From NCBI GenBank assembly GCA_958430865.1, contig CAUDNR010000119.1, positions 2,059 to 32,066 of the forward strand: a stretch of 30,008 bases of DNA. Reading direction: 5' to 3'. This DNA comes from Entrophospora sp. SA101 (lineage: Eukaryota > Glomeromycota > Glomeromycetes > Entrophosporales > Entrophosporaceae). Of this stretch, positions 9,371 through 20,374 are shown piece by piece. The translations under genes were made by a program, and so were the position numbers. How positions within the stretch are numbered: the first letter of the stretch is position 1; each line of letters opens with the position of its first letter. A model generated the notes under the pieces. The model made no database searches, was not told where the DNA came from, and saw only the letters and a list, made by a program, of their open reading frames with translations.

Positions 9371-10775
9371 TAGGGAATGGCTTGTGGACTTTTCTTGAAA
9401 AAGAAATAACTTCGGATCTTCAAGAAAAATAATAAATAATTAACACAACCTCTGTCATTATTTTATTAAATAAAACAAGATGAAGCTGCTAGTGCTCCCA
9501 TTCACAATTACCTGCTTACAGAGAAGAATTAAGGAATTCTATTACAAATCAATATCAATTATGTGATATTTTTAATGCAGATGAGACTGGTTTATTTTGG
9601 CAACTAGAACCATCCAAAGTATTGTCAACAGGACCTGTGTCTGGAAGAAAGAAGTCAAAAGAAAGAGTCACAGTACTACTAATGTAACGCCAGTGGAACA
9701 GAAAAATTAAAACCATTATTTATACACAAGTACAAAACGCCTAGAGCTTTAAAACATATTTACAAAGAAACTCTACCAGTAGACTATTACTGGAATCTCA
9801 AAGCATGGATGCAAACATCTATTTTTAATGATTATTTAATAAATTTAAATAGATCTATCCAAAGTCAAAATAGAAATATTTTGTTATTACTAGACAATGC
9901 TCCTACACATACTGTTAATGAACCAACAAATCTAACAAATATTAAAATTCATTTCTTCCTCCAAACCAGTGTTGAAATTTCGTTGTGTAACCAGTACAAA
10001 TTTAGAAACTATATCCAAAAATTAAAAACTTGATTGGTGTGTAATGTTACACCCCTGCATTCCTGCACCGAATTTTCAACACTGCTCCAAACACTACAGC
10101 ATTTTTACAACCATGTGATGCGGGTATAATCAATAGCTTCAAGGTAAAACAATTATAAATTCAATTTTTTTTAAAAAAAATTTTTAAATATAATTTTCTA
10201 TTATAGGCAAATTACAAGAAACTTTTTTTGAAAAAGAAATTGAAAAATTATGAATTACAAAATGAAGGTGAAGAAATTGTTCCAATTACAATAAAACATG
10301 CAATTAAGTATACTGCAAAAGCTTGGGAGAATGTCACCAATCAAACAATAATTAATTGCTGGAAAAAAACAGCAATTTTACCCAGTGTAGATGAAAACTC
10401 TACTGAAGTTACATCTTTCCTAGATTCTTCGAGAAATGACAATGAAAATGAATTGCAAAATTTAATTAATGAACTTAAACTTACAAATCCTTTATCTGGA
10501 TTAGAATATCTTTCCATTGATGACTGAATGAAGAAGTAATAATTTCTATGTTGAATTTTAATGAAGAAAATCAGGATGAAGAAGACATCAAAGAGACACC
10601 TATTTCAAGTCAAGATATTTTATTGGCTATTGAAAAAGTAAACTTGTTTGTTGAACAACAGTTTAAGGAATTTACAAATGAGGAATTGAAACTGTTAAAA
10701 AATGTCAAAAAGAAACTTAAAAAAATAGAATTCAATTCAACAAAACAATCTAAATTAGACTGTTTTTTTGAATAA
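9371..10775 (+). pseudogene. Tigger/pogo-like DDE transposase, broken
   Basis: The DDE_1-type order is visible: EWL near 9375, EAASAPIHNYL (about 9483), IFNADETGLFW with the first catalytic Asp (about 9570-9600), STGPVSGRKKSK, CNASGTEKLKPLFIHK (about 9683), LLLLDNAPTHTVNE with the second Asp (about 9880-9920), QPCDAGIINSFK with the third (about 10107-10143). An intron at 10144-10206 leads to NYKKLFLKKKLKNYE, AWENVTNQTIINCWKKTAILPS and a C-terminus ending SKLDCFFE at 10775. Lesions are frameshifts near 9530, 9682 and 10525, plus a MITE insertion at 9967-10084 just before the third Asp. A second partial copy lacking the MITE lies at 16982-17394. Confidence 0.87.
9967..10084. mobile_element. 118-bp hAT-type MITE, copy 1
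   Basis: It starts CAGTGTTGAAATTTCG and ends CGAATTTTCAACACTG. It is flanked by a perfect 8-bp duplication, ctccaaac (9959-9966 and 10085-10092), the target size of hAT elements. The partial transposase copy at 16982-17394 has the uninterrupted site with a single ctccaaac, so both boundaries are proven within this window. A second copy of the same length lies at 29642-29759 in the opposite orientation. Confidence 0.95.
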
Positions 10776-10901
10776 TAATTTTTATATAATAGTAATAATA
10801 AATAAATAAAATTTTTTATTCCGCATGACTTAATGTAGTACAATTGTCTATAACGGATAAATTTTCTGGGCCCAATGATCCATTATAGACAGTGTGGACT
10901 G
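10776..10901 (+). mobile_element. 3' terminal region of the Tigger-like element
   Basis: After the transposase stop come an AT-rich 3' UTR and the block ataacgga...gggcccaatgatccattatag...gtggactg, then TA at 10902-10903. Read from outside it starts TA-CAGTCCACACTGTC, the style of pogo/Tigger termini that refer to 'ttataacgga ... gggccc'. I could not find the matching 5' inverted repeat upstream, so the 5' end is missing or too diverged. Confidence 0.6.
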
Positions 10902-11158
10902 TATATGTACAATTTGCATACATAAAAAATACACGATTTGTATGTATATTATATGCTTAATCCCTGCAATTGTGTATTATATACACATAATATTTGTACC
11001 CATTTTCCTGATGTATGACGTTACACCTGGGCATTGTGGGCATTGAATTTATACACCGATCCTGTGGTCCTAAATTTTGAATTGGATCTGACAATAAAAT
11101 TTAACTATGTTTATTTTTTTATTGTTCATAAAAGAAAATTATGAATTTTTAATATTCC

Positions 11159-11850
11159 ATGAATCTCACTTGTAATGCTGTAAATATAGTACATGCAATA
11201 AAAAGTCTTTTAGAAGAATTAGATTTATCATCAAAAATATTGAGCATAATAACTGACAGTGCAGCAGCAATTGGTAATGTTGTGCATGAAAATTAATTAA
11301 ATTTTGGGGTGGGTTACAATATTCCAATTGGCTAATTTGAGTGTGACTTTCAAATAATTTGGAGGGGAAATAAAAAATGAGTGTTTTTACAAATAATGGT
11401 TATACCATTGTGGTTCCCACATATTCAATATTGCTGTATGGTATGGATTGCAAGTTCATGATGAGACAGTCACTAAAGTGCATAATTTATGAAGGAGGTC
11501 GTAATTCTATAATCTTATGGGGGATTTTAACAGATATTTCAATCACAATTAATTGAATTATTGTGCTACAACTTGATATAGAGATCAGGTGGAACTCCAG
11601 CTATTTGATGCAAACAATTTAAAGTACAAGCAAATATGAAGAGAATAGATAGTAGTGGTGTTTAAAATAGCCTTAATTGTTGGAACAAATTTTTCATTTT
11701 TATAAAAATAGATCACCAATAAAATTATAAAACTGCAGTTAAGTTTGGGTTTGAACTGCAGTTCAAACTGTGGTGGTAAACTGCCAGTCAGTGCAATTCA
11801 CTAGCCAAACTGGCAGTTTATAAACCAAACCAAACCATTCCCATCCCTAC
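11159..11850 (+). pseudogene. hAT transposase relic with 3' terminus
   Basis: Three blocks follow the hAT order: AVNIVHAIKSLLEELDL with KILSIITDSAAAI (11180-11275), holding the Asp of the TDN/TDS motif; CGSHIFNIAVWYGLQVHDE (about 11410-11465), which matches the CxxHxLNLxV block; and DIEIRWNSSYLMQTI (about 11575-11620), the RWNST block. Stops and frame changes separate them, and the C-terminal dimerisation domain is absent. About 110 bp later a subterminal array of AACTGCAGTT-like palindromes (11731, 11754, 11779, 11808) and an end reading ccattcccatcccta (about 11836-11849) look like a hAT 3' terminus. I cannot find the other terminus. Confidence 0.72.
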
Positions 11851-12042
11851 ATTCAACTCAGCTTTAAAAAGGAATTGATTTATAACATAAAAAAAATTTA
11901 GTCTCATTTTTAGTCAAAGATCTTTCTTAATTTGGAAAATAATAAATTTAAAAGTTTCAAAGATTTATTTAAGATAAAAAACAAACAAGAAATTAGATTT
12001 AAATAAAAGAATAGTTAAATTTTAATTTCATCATACACAGAA
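11851..12042. other. Short AT-rich spacer
   Basis: Nothing recognisable lies between the hAT terminus and the DDE fragment. Confidence 0.4.
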
Positions 12043-12255
12043 TCAGGAACTCTCCTGTGATGATCTATACTTTTTCGCTGCAAACTCAGCTAATCTTCCT
12101 GAAATTCCCTTTCTATAAACATCCATATATCTCCAGCTTTTTTGTGCATAACGATGAATTGTTGTTAAGGATACTGAATTTAATGCTTCTGGTACAACTA
12201 TTTGTAAACTTGACCACTTATAATCACAATTTTTCTTTGCAGCTCCCCAAAACAT
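12043..12255 (-). pseudogene. C-terminal fragment of a Tc1-like DDE endonuclease
   Basis: The 70-residue reading MFWGAAKKNCDYKW...WRYMDVYRKGISGRLAEF resembles the end of multi-copy DDE superfamily endonucleases I recall from Rhizophagus, where FWGxxK follows the third catalytic acidic residue. Upstream the match stops at once, so the catalytic core is missing. It is a transposon relic. Confidence 0.62.
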
Positions 12256-12760
12256 TAGATATAAGTATTACAATAAAGAAAGAAATTTTCTGTATTTCGA
12301 ATGAGTTTTTTACACCACTGGTATTTTTAATCCATTAAGTCTTTCCATAAATTGACACTAAAATATACAGTCGTACTATAAATAGATGCTTAATTTGAAA
12401 GTCCGAACTTTTAAGTCAAATTCACTTTATATAATTGGCTTTTTATGTAAAAAAAAAAGTTATTAGTTAATTTATTAACTTTACAAATAGTGATGGTATA
12501 TTTCCTAAATAGTAAAGATAAATAACTTCTAATTGGCTAATAATTTATTCACGCGATTTAAAAATAATAGAGTGTTTCATGAATAAGTGTTCCGGTGCTC
12601 ACTGGAACAGAAACTTAACAACTATGGTCGCAACATTTTACATACAATCAATTACTTTGGCAAAATAGTGACTCAAATTTTAATTAATTTGTCAAAACTT
12701 TTTTTAATTTTTTTTTCTCAAAAAGTATAGAGCTCTTCCTTTATTTTTTAAAGTCTTTAA
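12256..12760. other. Spacer with one small palindrome
   Basis: No gene was found. An imperfect palindrome at 12588-12609 (TGTTCC-GTG pairing with CAC-GGAACA) is the only structure seen. The 3' end and poly(A) signal of the nucleoporin gene must fall here; no single signal stands out in the A/T-rich sequence. Confidence 0.4.
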
Positions 12761-15700
12761 TTACTCTTTTATGGAAATATTATCCAAATTCAAATTTTTT
12801 AGTTTTTCTTGTGCTACCTGGATTTTACTTGTTGCTTCTTCAATAAGTTCCATCCTAATAAAGTACATGATTAATTGATTGATTGATATTGATTACCACA
12901 AAAAAAAAATATCAAGATTTATTCTTACTCTTTGTCTAAAGCAGTCTCAACTTTGTGTAATTGACTTCCGGTAAGTAAATGAATTTGATTAGAATTAGAA
13001 TGATTTGATTTTGACTTTGGCTGATTGTATTTAGACAGTTTTGAGTGCCGTAATTGTATCTTTAAATATATAAAAGTTTTTTTTTTTTAAAAAACAATTA
13101 TGATTAAATATATTATATTATATATATATATATATTATATAAAACAAATTTACCTGTTTTACTTTAGCTTTTAAACCATTTTCATCATTTAAATCTTCTT
13201 GAACTCGATTTAACATATCAAAATACTCATTTTCAAATTCTCCGAGAATTGGATTTGATTGAATTATTCTTTTTTGAAGAATTTGATTGGCTTTACTTTC
13301 TAAAAAAGAATGTTTTTGTTTGATTTTATTTACACGATCATCCAATTCTGAATTAAGATGTTTATTCTCTTCCATGGTATTTTTAAGATCCTGTAAAAGA
13401 TCTGCTTGATGTTTTATCATTTGAAATTGTAATTTTATTCTTAAAATAAAAATAACTCAAGCCAGTTAATTATATTACATGTGTATAAGGGAATATATAA
13501 ATCAATATAAATACCTATTAATTAATATGTGAGCAGAAGATTTAATTGGTATTATTTCATTAACAATTGTTAACGAAATTCCTCTTATCAATTCACTATT
13601 AACCCTATCAAATTCTTTGGATGATTGTTTATTGCCAATTTGTGACAAAAGAATTGGTTGACAAGTTAATCCTTGAGAAGTTAGAACTTCTTGTAGTTTG
13701 ATTGGAAACTCTAGTTTATCTGTTTCGGGAAATCCCATACTTTTCAAACGAGTAACATCATCAATTGACAATTTAATTGGTGTAGTTCTACTCTCTAAAG
13801 GAAATCCTTTTAGTTGCAGTGTGGAAGTTAATATCAGAACCAAATATCCTAGATGAGCATTATCAACTATCACTAAACCTATTAAAGGATCTGGATTACT
13901 ATTAAACATAATTTATAAGTTAAAAATAATTAAATAATATTTTTATATATATATAAATAAATATATATAAAGTTACCTAGGAATCACACAAGCAATCCAA
14001 CTAACTTCTGATTTTTTTTGATTTTTAAAAAATTGTCCCATCGCTGAACTATTACTATTACTATTATCATCATCCTTACTACTACTACTACTATCACCAT
14101 TATTATTATTTTTATTATCATCATTAATAGTATCTGTGATAATTTCTTCCAAATCCTTTAACCAATTACCAAGTCGAATTGCATGAACACCTGCAAAATT
14201 ACACACATAAAACATGTCTTTGTATTGAGGGTCTTCTAATAGAACTGGATGATTTAATGAAGTTGTAATTTTACTTGAGAAGGGACTATTTGAAGTTGGT
14301 GTAACAAAACTTTTAATAAATCCTAAATCAATGCTTTCATATAATAAAAGAACAGGAGAGTCAATGAATTCGTTTAATCCCTAATAAAATAAATAAATAA
14401 ATCATTTATATTTGTATATAATAATTATAATAATAAAATTATTAATATTATAAAAATTATTGATTATATATATATTTATTTCCAACAAACGATAAAATAA
14501 CAATGTACCTGAATTTTCCAAAATGCTTCAATTTTATCAACTTCAAGAAAGATATCTAATCTACCATTACTAGAAGCTATAACAATTACACTAGTGGGTT
14601 GAGTATTCAAATAGATTATGTCACTAGCATCAAAAGGATGATGTGATAATTCCAAAGGATTTGGTCTCATTGAAAATGGTCCTTGCAACAATAAATCATT
14701 TTGAATATTTGCAGGAGAAGAAAATTCTACCTTGAATGATGATGGTGGTGATGGTGATGGAAGTTTACTAATTTGTTGAGACACATCACAAATCCATCTG
14801 TATTGCAAATGATATTGATTATACAAATAATCATACATATGAAGATTTGAATTAGATGGTAAATGTTTTTCAGCCTCTTGATATTTTTTAAAAATTATGC
14901 AACTTAGTTGCTCGATAAATATTCTACTATTAAAGCTTTAATTCATTAAATTATTAAAAGTTAATAATTAGATTTAATGTAATAATATTTTGTAAAAGAA
15001 AAATAAATTTTTTTACCAATTTTTTGGTACTATTGGACACATTGCATAAACATCTCCGTTATCAAATAAAACATATACAGTAAAATTAGACCAGCCTTTA
15101 TTACCTTGACCAAAACAAAAAGAAACTGCTTTTGGTATTTCAGCACCAAAAGAAAAAGTTTTTTCTGGATTTTCACTGAAACAAAATTTCTGTTCTGGCT
15201 CATTACAATCATTAGATATATTGTACATCCTATCATTTCACAGATAAATAAGTATAAGTAAAAATTTTGTTTTGTTTATAATAAGAATTATATAAATAAA
15301 TCTAATATATTGCCTTAATATTGCATCTTCAGTCAAAACCAATAAATGAGGTATTCTAGTTAGTGGATGCCATAATATCTTTGAAATAGGACTTGATCCT
15401 TCCATATGATGAAAAGATCCAATTGGATATGTTCTATTTATTTTGATAATTATTTTATAAATATTAAATTAATCTTTTCATTTATATCAATAAATAATAT
15501 GTAAAAATTCTTACACACAATCAACTTTTTTTTCTGATGCTGATAAATTAAATTTAACTAATGGTAAGCGAACTACTGCCAATTCGTAATCACCAGCAAC
15601 CGAAATCACATTCCCTTTTTCTTTAAAATTTACTATTAAAGATCTAATTTTAAATTTAATTTTTGGTGTATTAAGTACTATATATTTAACATTCAACATC

Positions 15701-16167
15701 CATTTTGGTACATGATGATGACTATCATTATCGTCATCATTGTCATGATTACTGTCATCACTTTCAGACATTTCATGCAGTTCATCATTTTCATTTGCAT
15801 ATTGCCAAGCATCTTTAAACTCCAATAAATTTAATATTCTTATTTCGGATCCTACAGCTAATATAAGATTATTTCCCTCAATAGCTATACATGTTTGTTT
15901 TCTTTTTGGTTTTCCATAATTCTCCAATCCTATTGCTTTTTATGTTTGATTAGAGAGATGATTTTTTTTTAAAAAATTTTATAAGTAGCTATATTTGTTT
16001 AGAGACAAGCTTATTTATTGATTGTACTTACTATCTCCTGATAATTTTACACTGTCGGAATAAAAAACCGGATGATCACTAACATATTCTAACCAACTTG
16101 AATTATCCATAATTTTAATTATTGTGGTTTGCAAAATAGTTGATTTTTGCAGATCCGTGTTACCCAT
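12761..16167 (-). CDS. NUP88: Nucleoporin NUP88/NUP82 family
   Basis: This is a scaffold nucleoporin of the cytoplasmic face of the nuclear pore, anchoring the mRNA-export module. The model has ten exons: complement(join(12761..12854, 12929..13059, 13154..13439, 13515..13898, 13977..14380, 14509..14926, 15017..15229, 15314..15433, 15515..15929, 16032..16167)), 866 aa. All phases close and there is one TAA stop. Landmarks are NSSWLEYVSDHPVFY near the start, WHPLTRIPHLLVLTEDAILRMYN, FCFGQGNKGWSNFTVYVLFDNGDVYAMCP, LLLQGPFSMRP and WIACVIP in the beta-propeller half. A charged coiled coil from about residue 697 follows. Intron 3 (15230-15313) has a GC donor. Asp/Ser/Asn-rich inserts occur in exons 2 and 6. 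Translation could start at Met20. It looks intact and is longer than human NUP88 (741 aa). Confidence 0.83.
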
Positions 16168-16249
16168 AATTTTTTTTTACAAAATTCTCTTGTCGTGAAA
16201 GATAAATATTATAAAACTATTAATTTTAATATTTTTTAATTCAGTTTTT

Positions 16250-16500
16250 TAATGAACTTTTCCTAATTAAACTTTATAATATAATATATCAAAATTTCAA
16301 GTGTGGTTAAATGTAAAATATTTAGTGAAAAGTGAGGAAAACCATGTATTTATTGTTTCTTTTCAATTGAACTTTTTTGAAATTTCCCAAAATTAGCAAC
16401 ACTATTTCTCATTTTTTTGTGAACTCTCTTTAATTAGCATCTATAACATATTATATCAAAATTTCAAGTGTGGTTAAATATAAAACATAGTAAGGAAAGA
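16250..16500. repeat. Diverged tandem duplication, unit about 170 bp
   Basis: The string tatcaaaatttcaagtgtgg recurs at about 16287 and 16456, each preceded by a related gaact..ttaatta..ctataa block. The units differ clearly, so this is old. It lies upstream of the nucleoporin start and may include its promoter. Confidence 0.7.
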
Positions 16501-16583
16501 CTGATGATAATGTTTTTCCAATGAAATCTTTTGAATTAATTGCTAATTATAATAATTATTTTTCAAATTTTGTTTAGCTAGGG

Positions 16584-16715
16584 ATGGATGAACAAGATAT
16601 TGTTTCAAGGGAATATTTAATTGGGACATGTTTTTTATGTCAAATCTGCCTTAGATGCAAAGTAGATCAAACTTTTCTAGATTGTGATTGTGAATTGGAA
16701 AAAAAAATCTGTTAA
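16584..16715 (+). pseudogene. Small Cys-rich reading frame, probably a gene remnant
   Basis: A 43-residue reading from ATG at 16584 contains CFLCQICLRC and CDC, seven Cys in about 22 residues, as in a zinc-binding module. After its stop, other frames read LTSNTLKEQQILLLKEKNRY (about 16755-16810) and LCNNCNSNLP (about 16865-16890), a second CxxC. The pieces look like one Cys-rich gene broken by frame changes and then cut by the Tigger fragment at 16982. I do not recognise the family. Confidence 0.35.
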
Positions 16716-16981
16716 AAAAACAAAAACAAAAATTTTAATTCAAGAAAATTTGATCTAACCTCAAATACTTTAAAAGAGCAACAAATACTTTTATTGAAAG
16801 AAAAAAATAGATATTATGGATATGGTTTTAGTTTTAGTTTCACCAAAAGTTTTTTCTTTTTTTCTTTGTAATAATTGTAATTCAAACCTTCCTTCATAGA
16901 TCAAAATATAAAATACATACAACTCTACCAACTCAAGAATTCATTACTGCTGCTACTATTACTCAACTAAACCAAGAATTC

Positions 16982-17394
16982 ATGTAATGCCAGTGGAACA
17001 GAAAAATTAAAACCATTATTTATACACAAATACAAAACACCTAGAGCTTTAAAACATATTTACAAAGAAACTCTACCAGTAGACTATTACTGGAATCTCA
17101 AAGCATGGATGCAAACATCTATTTTTAATGATTATTTAATAAATTTAAATAGATCTATCCAAAGTCAAAATAGAAATATTTTGTTATTACTAGACAATGC
17201 TCCTACACATACTGTTAATGAACTAACAAATCTAACAAATATTAAAATTCATTTTCTTTCTCCAAACACTACAGCATTTTTACAACCATGTGATGCGGGT
17301 ATAATCAATAGCTTCAAGGTAAAACAATTATAAATTCATTTTTTTTTAAAATATTTTTTTAAATATAATTTTCTATTATTATTATAGGCAAATT
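16982..17394 (+). pseudogene. Tigger-like transposase, partial second copy
   Basis: It matches 9682 onward at a few percent divergence (for example acgcct/acacct and gaacca/gaacta). It keeps the second Asp (LLLLDNAPTHTVNE) and the third Asp (QPCDAGIINSFK), both in one frame from 16983 to 17333. The MITE of the other copy is absent. The intron has two extra ATT units before its acceptor. The copy starts abruptly at atgtaatgcc and ends abruptly seven bases into the next exon, where a hAT-like terminus begins. It has no start and no C-terminus. Confidence 0.9.
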
Positions 17395-17654
17395 TAGAGG
17401 TTGGAACCGGTTTGGGTACAATCGAATTAAAACCGGTTGCAACCGGTTGCAACGTAAAACCGGTTCCTATTTTTTGTATTCGATAAACCGAATATAATAA
17501 AACCGGTTTATTTCGGGCAACCGAATTTAATAAAACCGGTTGAACCGGTTTTATTATTAAACTTTATGTAAAGAGACTGTATAGTGCAAGACACCTAGTC
17601 CCACAACTTTTTATTGGCCTTGTAGATCCTTCTCTAACTCCAAAAATGGAAATG
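17395..17654 (+). mobile_element. Terminus of a hAT-like element with AACCGGTT array
   Basis: It begins TAGAGGTTGGAACCGG, the style of a hAT terminal repeat. It then carries seven copies of the 8-bp palindrome AACCGGTT, at 17405, 17431, 17441, 17458, 17501, 17534 and 17543. Dense subterminal motifs of this kind are typical transposase-binding sites in hAT elements. It interrupts the Tigger copy in its second exon. The rest of the element is lost in the assembly gap, so length, far terminus and target duplication cannot be read. Confidence 0.62.
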
Positions 17655-17664
17655 NNNNNNNNNN
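17655..17664. other. Assembly gap (10 N)
   Basis: Ten unknown bases join two contigs. Block A2 begins within three bases of it. A round 10-N run is usually a placeholder of unknown true size. Confidence 0.99.
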
Positions 17665-17667
17665 AAA

Positions 17668-18153
17668 AAATTCATGTGACACGAATTAGAAATTTTTTAT
17701 TTAATATAGAAAATAATTTGAAAGGACATGTCACACGACTGATACAAATGTTCACTTTGTCTGGTTTTGTTGCAGTATGCCCATATAATCTTTTTAATGC
17801 CACAATCCTATTTTCATTAATTTTTTACAATCCTAATTTTTTTACAATTATCTATATGTTTATGACCATTTACCTAAGTAGCTTTATATATAGTTGCAAA
17901 ACCACCTTCACCAATCTTTTCAATATCTGTTAGCTCATTATAAGAAACTCATTGAAGATAATCCCTATTATTATATCCAATTGCTTTAAGTTGTATACCT
18001 TTAATCAACTCATCTAATGTTTCATTGCCACTAGTCTATCATTTCAGTTAATGATTTAGGATCACATGATTGACACCATGAATCATGTAACTTTTTTAAT
18101 GCCAAAATTCTATCTTCACTAACCCTTTCTCCATTATAATAAAAAGATCGACA
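17668..18153 (-). pseudogene. Protein kinase fragment, second copy
   Basis: Copy of the kinase remnant at 1-486 with the same two stops at expected Trp codons (TAG at 17874-17876, TGA at 17949-17951). The single base difference between the blocks (18041) falls inside it. The gap truncates it on the C-terminal side. Confidence 0.72.
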
Positions 18154-18209
18154 TTTCACTGATTCATAGAAAAATGAATATTAATGCAGATCATTTTTAG
18201 AATAAAATA

Positions 18210-19295
18210 ATGTCTAGAAAAATTTTATTACTTAAAGAAAAAAACGTCCAAGAGAAAAAAACTAACAATGATAACAATGACAGCAACAACGACCATAACG
18301 AGCTTGATCCATACGAAGAAGAATTTTTAAAAAAATCCAATAATTACGCTTGTTTATTTCTACCAGTGCTAGCTCATATGTTAGTTGGAATATCAGATTT
18401 ATCAAAAATATTAAAAAATAATAATCCATTAAATAATAATAAATTTTGGGGCATAATAGTTACTAGCCAAAGAGCTGTTGAAGGATTGAAAGTTGCTTGG
18501 AATGAAGTTTTCCTAGAATCCGGTGATTATTTGTTGTGATAAATTGTTATTGATTGATTTATCAATATGATTTATATATCTATCATCTATATTCTAGAGT
18601 CGTCATCATCATCATTATCAAAAATAAGCGAATCATGGTTAAAACTTCCAATTTTCGTTGTAGGAAAAGCAACAGAAAAATCAATAAAAAATTTAGGATT
18701 TAATAATGTATTTGGTGCTAAAGAATCTGGATCTTCTGAATTATTAGCAAATTACATAGAAACTTATTATGCTGAACATAATGATCAAACCATACAAAAA
18801 AAAAACAATATTTCCGCCTCCACTTCTATTACCACCACTACTGCTCCACTTTTATTATTTCTTGTAGGTGATAAGCGTCGTGATGAGTTACCAAAGAAAT
18901 TATTGGAGGCAAAAATAAATTTCCAAGAACTTTTAATTTATGAAACTAAACCTAATCCACAATTTTCAATTGAATTAAACAAAATTTTCAAAACATCATC
19001 ACATCATAATGATGATGATTGGTGGATAGTATTTTTTAGTCCTTCAGGTGTGGATGTAGCAATTGAACCTTTAAAAAAACAATTTGGGGGAAAAGATGAC
19101 AGCAAAGAATTATTTTGGAGTAGTACCAGTAGTATTAGTAGTGATGGTAATAATAAAAAAATTAAAATTGCTTCAATTGGTAAAACAACAGGTAGATATC
19201 TTGAAGACATTAAAAAAATTAAAGTTCACATTATGTCAACAAGGCCGGATCCAGAAAGTTTGTTAAAATCTATTAATGAATATTATAATTTATAA
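18210..19295 (+). CDS. HEM4: Uroporphyrinogen-III synthase, second copy
   Basis: Model join(18210..18522, 18598..19295), 336 aa, with the same protein as the copy at 543-1628. Upstream and intron sequences are also the same, so if both loci are real both should be expressed alike. Confidence 0.9.
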
Positions 19296-19405
19296 TAATG
19301 ATTCTGATTATTTATTATGATTAGGATTATGATTATAATGATAATAAAATAAGAAAGTTGCTTGTATATATTCTATATATGTATATAAATATGTACAATA
19401 ATTTA

Positions 19406-20374
19406 TTAATAATAAATACCTGTTTCTGCTATACCAATAATGTCTCTATTTTGTAAACCTATAGGAATTGCTTGTCGTTGAATAGGTGTTGGTTCCTTAT
19501 GTCCAATATTTTCAATAAGATCAAGTATTCTTTGTGGTAAACCAAATTCCTTCCACGGCCTTATAGAATTTGGAATACTGCCACCTTTAGTTGCAATATT
19601 GAAATCCTCTTTGAATATATGCCAGTCTCTCTCCTTCATTTCTGTTAAAGGTTTTTCTGATCAGTATCGATCATCCCACATGGTTTTTAATTCTTTTCGC
19701 CTATCAATTTCCATTTTCATAAAAAAATAAGTTATTGATTTTTTTTTAACAATAATTCAAAAAAAGTTTGTTTAAAAAAAAAAAAAAAAAGAAAAAATAC
19801 TCGGCTCGACCTTTCTGATCCTTTGTTCTAATAATTGATTATAGAATGTTGCACGATCTCTTTTTTGCTCCTTAATATCAATACCAGCAAGATGACCATG
19901 TCCAAACATTTGAGCTTTGCGTTTATTTGCATATAAAGGATTAAAATCTTGTGAAGTAACTTCTCCAGCATCCTAATCAAAAACAAATTTCTTCTCATCA
20001 TTTTACGTATTTTACTTTTTTACGTCCACCCACCACTCATATAACGTTCCTATTTCATATATATAATATAGTTTTTGACATGTAAAGAATACATAACCAG
20101 AAAAATGGTAAACTAAATAAATATAATAATAAATAAGATTCATAATAACAGGAATAGATCAATTAACCCTCTAAAGAAAAAAAAAATGAAATCATTACTC
20201 TGATTGCTTGCAGTTCCTTATCATCCGTTTTTGAAGTATCATCATCATCATTTTTATTATTTAGATGTTTGTCATTACCATCTCTATCTCTTCCTTTTAT
20301 TCGATCACGATCGTAATGAACATATTTATCACGATCATAACGGTCATAATAATCTCGATGATCTCTACCATAAC
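19406..20374 (-). pseudogene. PRP28: Truncated PRP28/DDX23 fragment, second copy
   Basis: It carries the same lesions as 1739-2707: no exon with GSGKT, TGA at 19661-19663 and TAG at 19973-19975 at expected Trp codons, and the frameshift. The shared lesions show that decay came before the duplication, if it is real. Confidence 0.85.

Noticed and set aside
10990..11060. Possible third hAT MITE (gttacacctgg...gaatttatacaccg resembles the MITE 3' part)
   Set aside because: No CAGTG end, no partner terminus and no 8-bp flank duplication could be found.
12057..12338. Plus-strand hydrophobic ORF
   Set aside because: It is antisense to the recognisable DDE fragment at 12043-12255.
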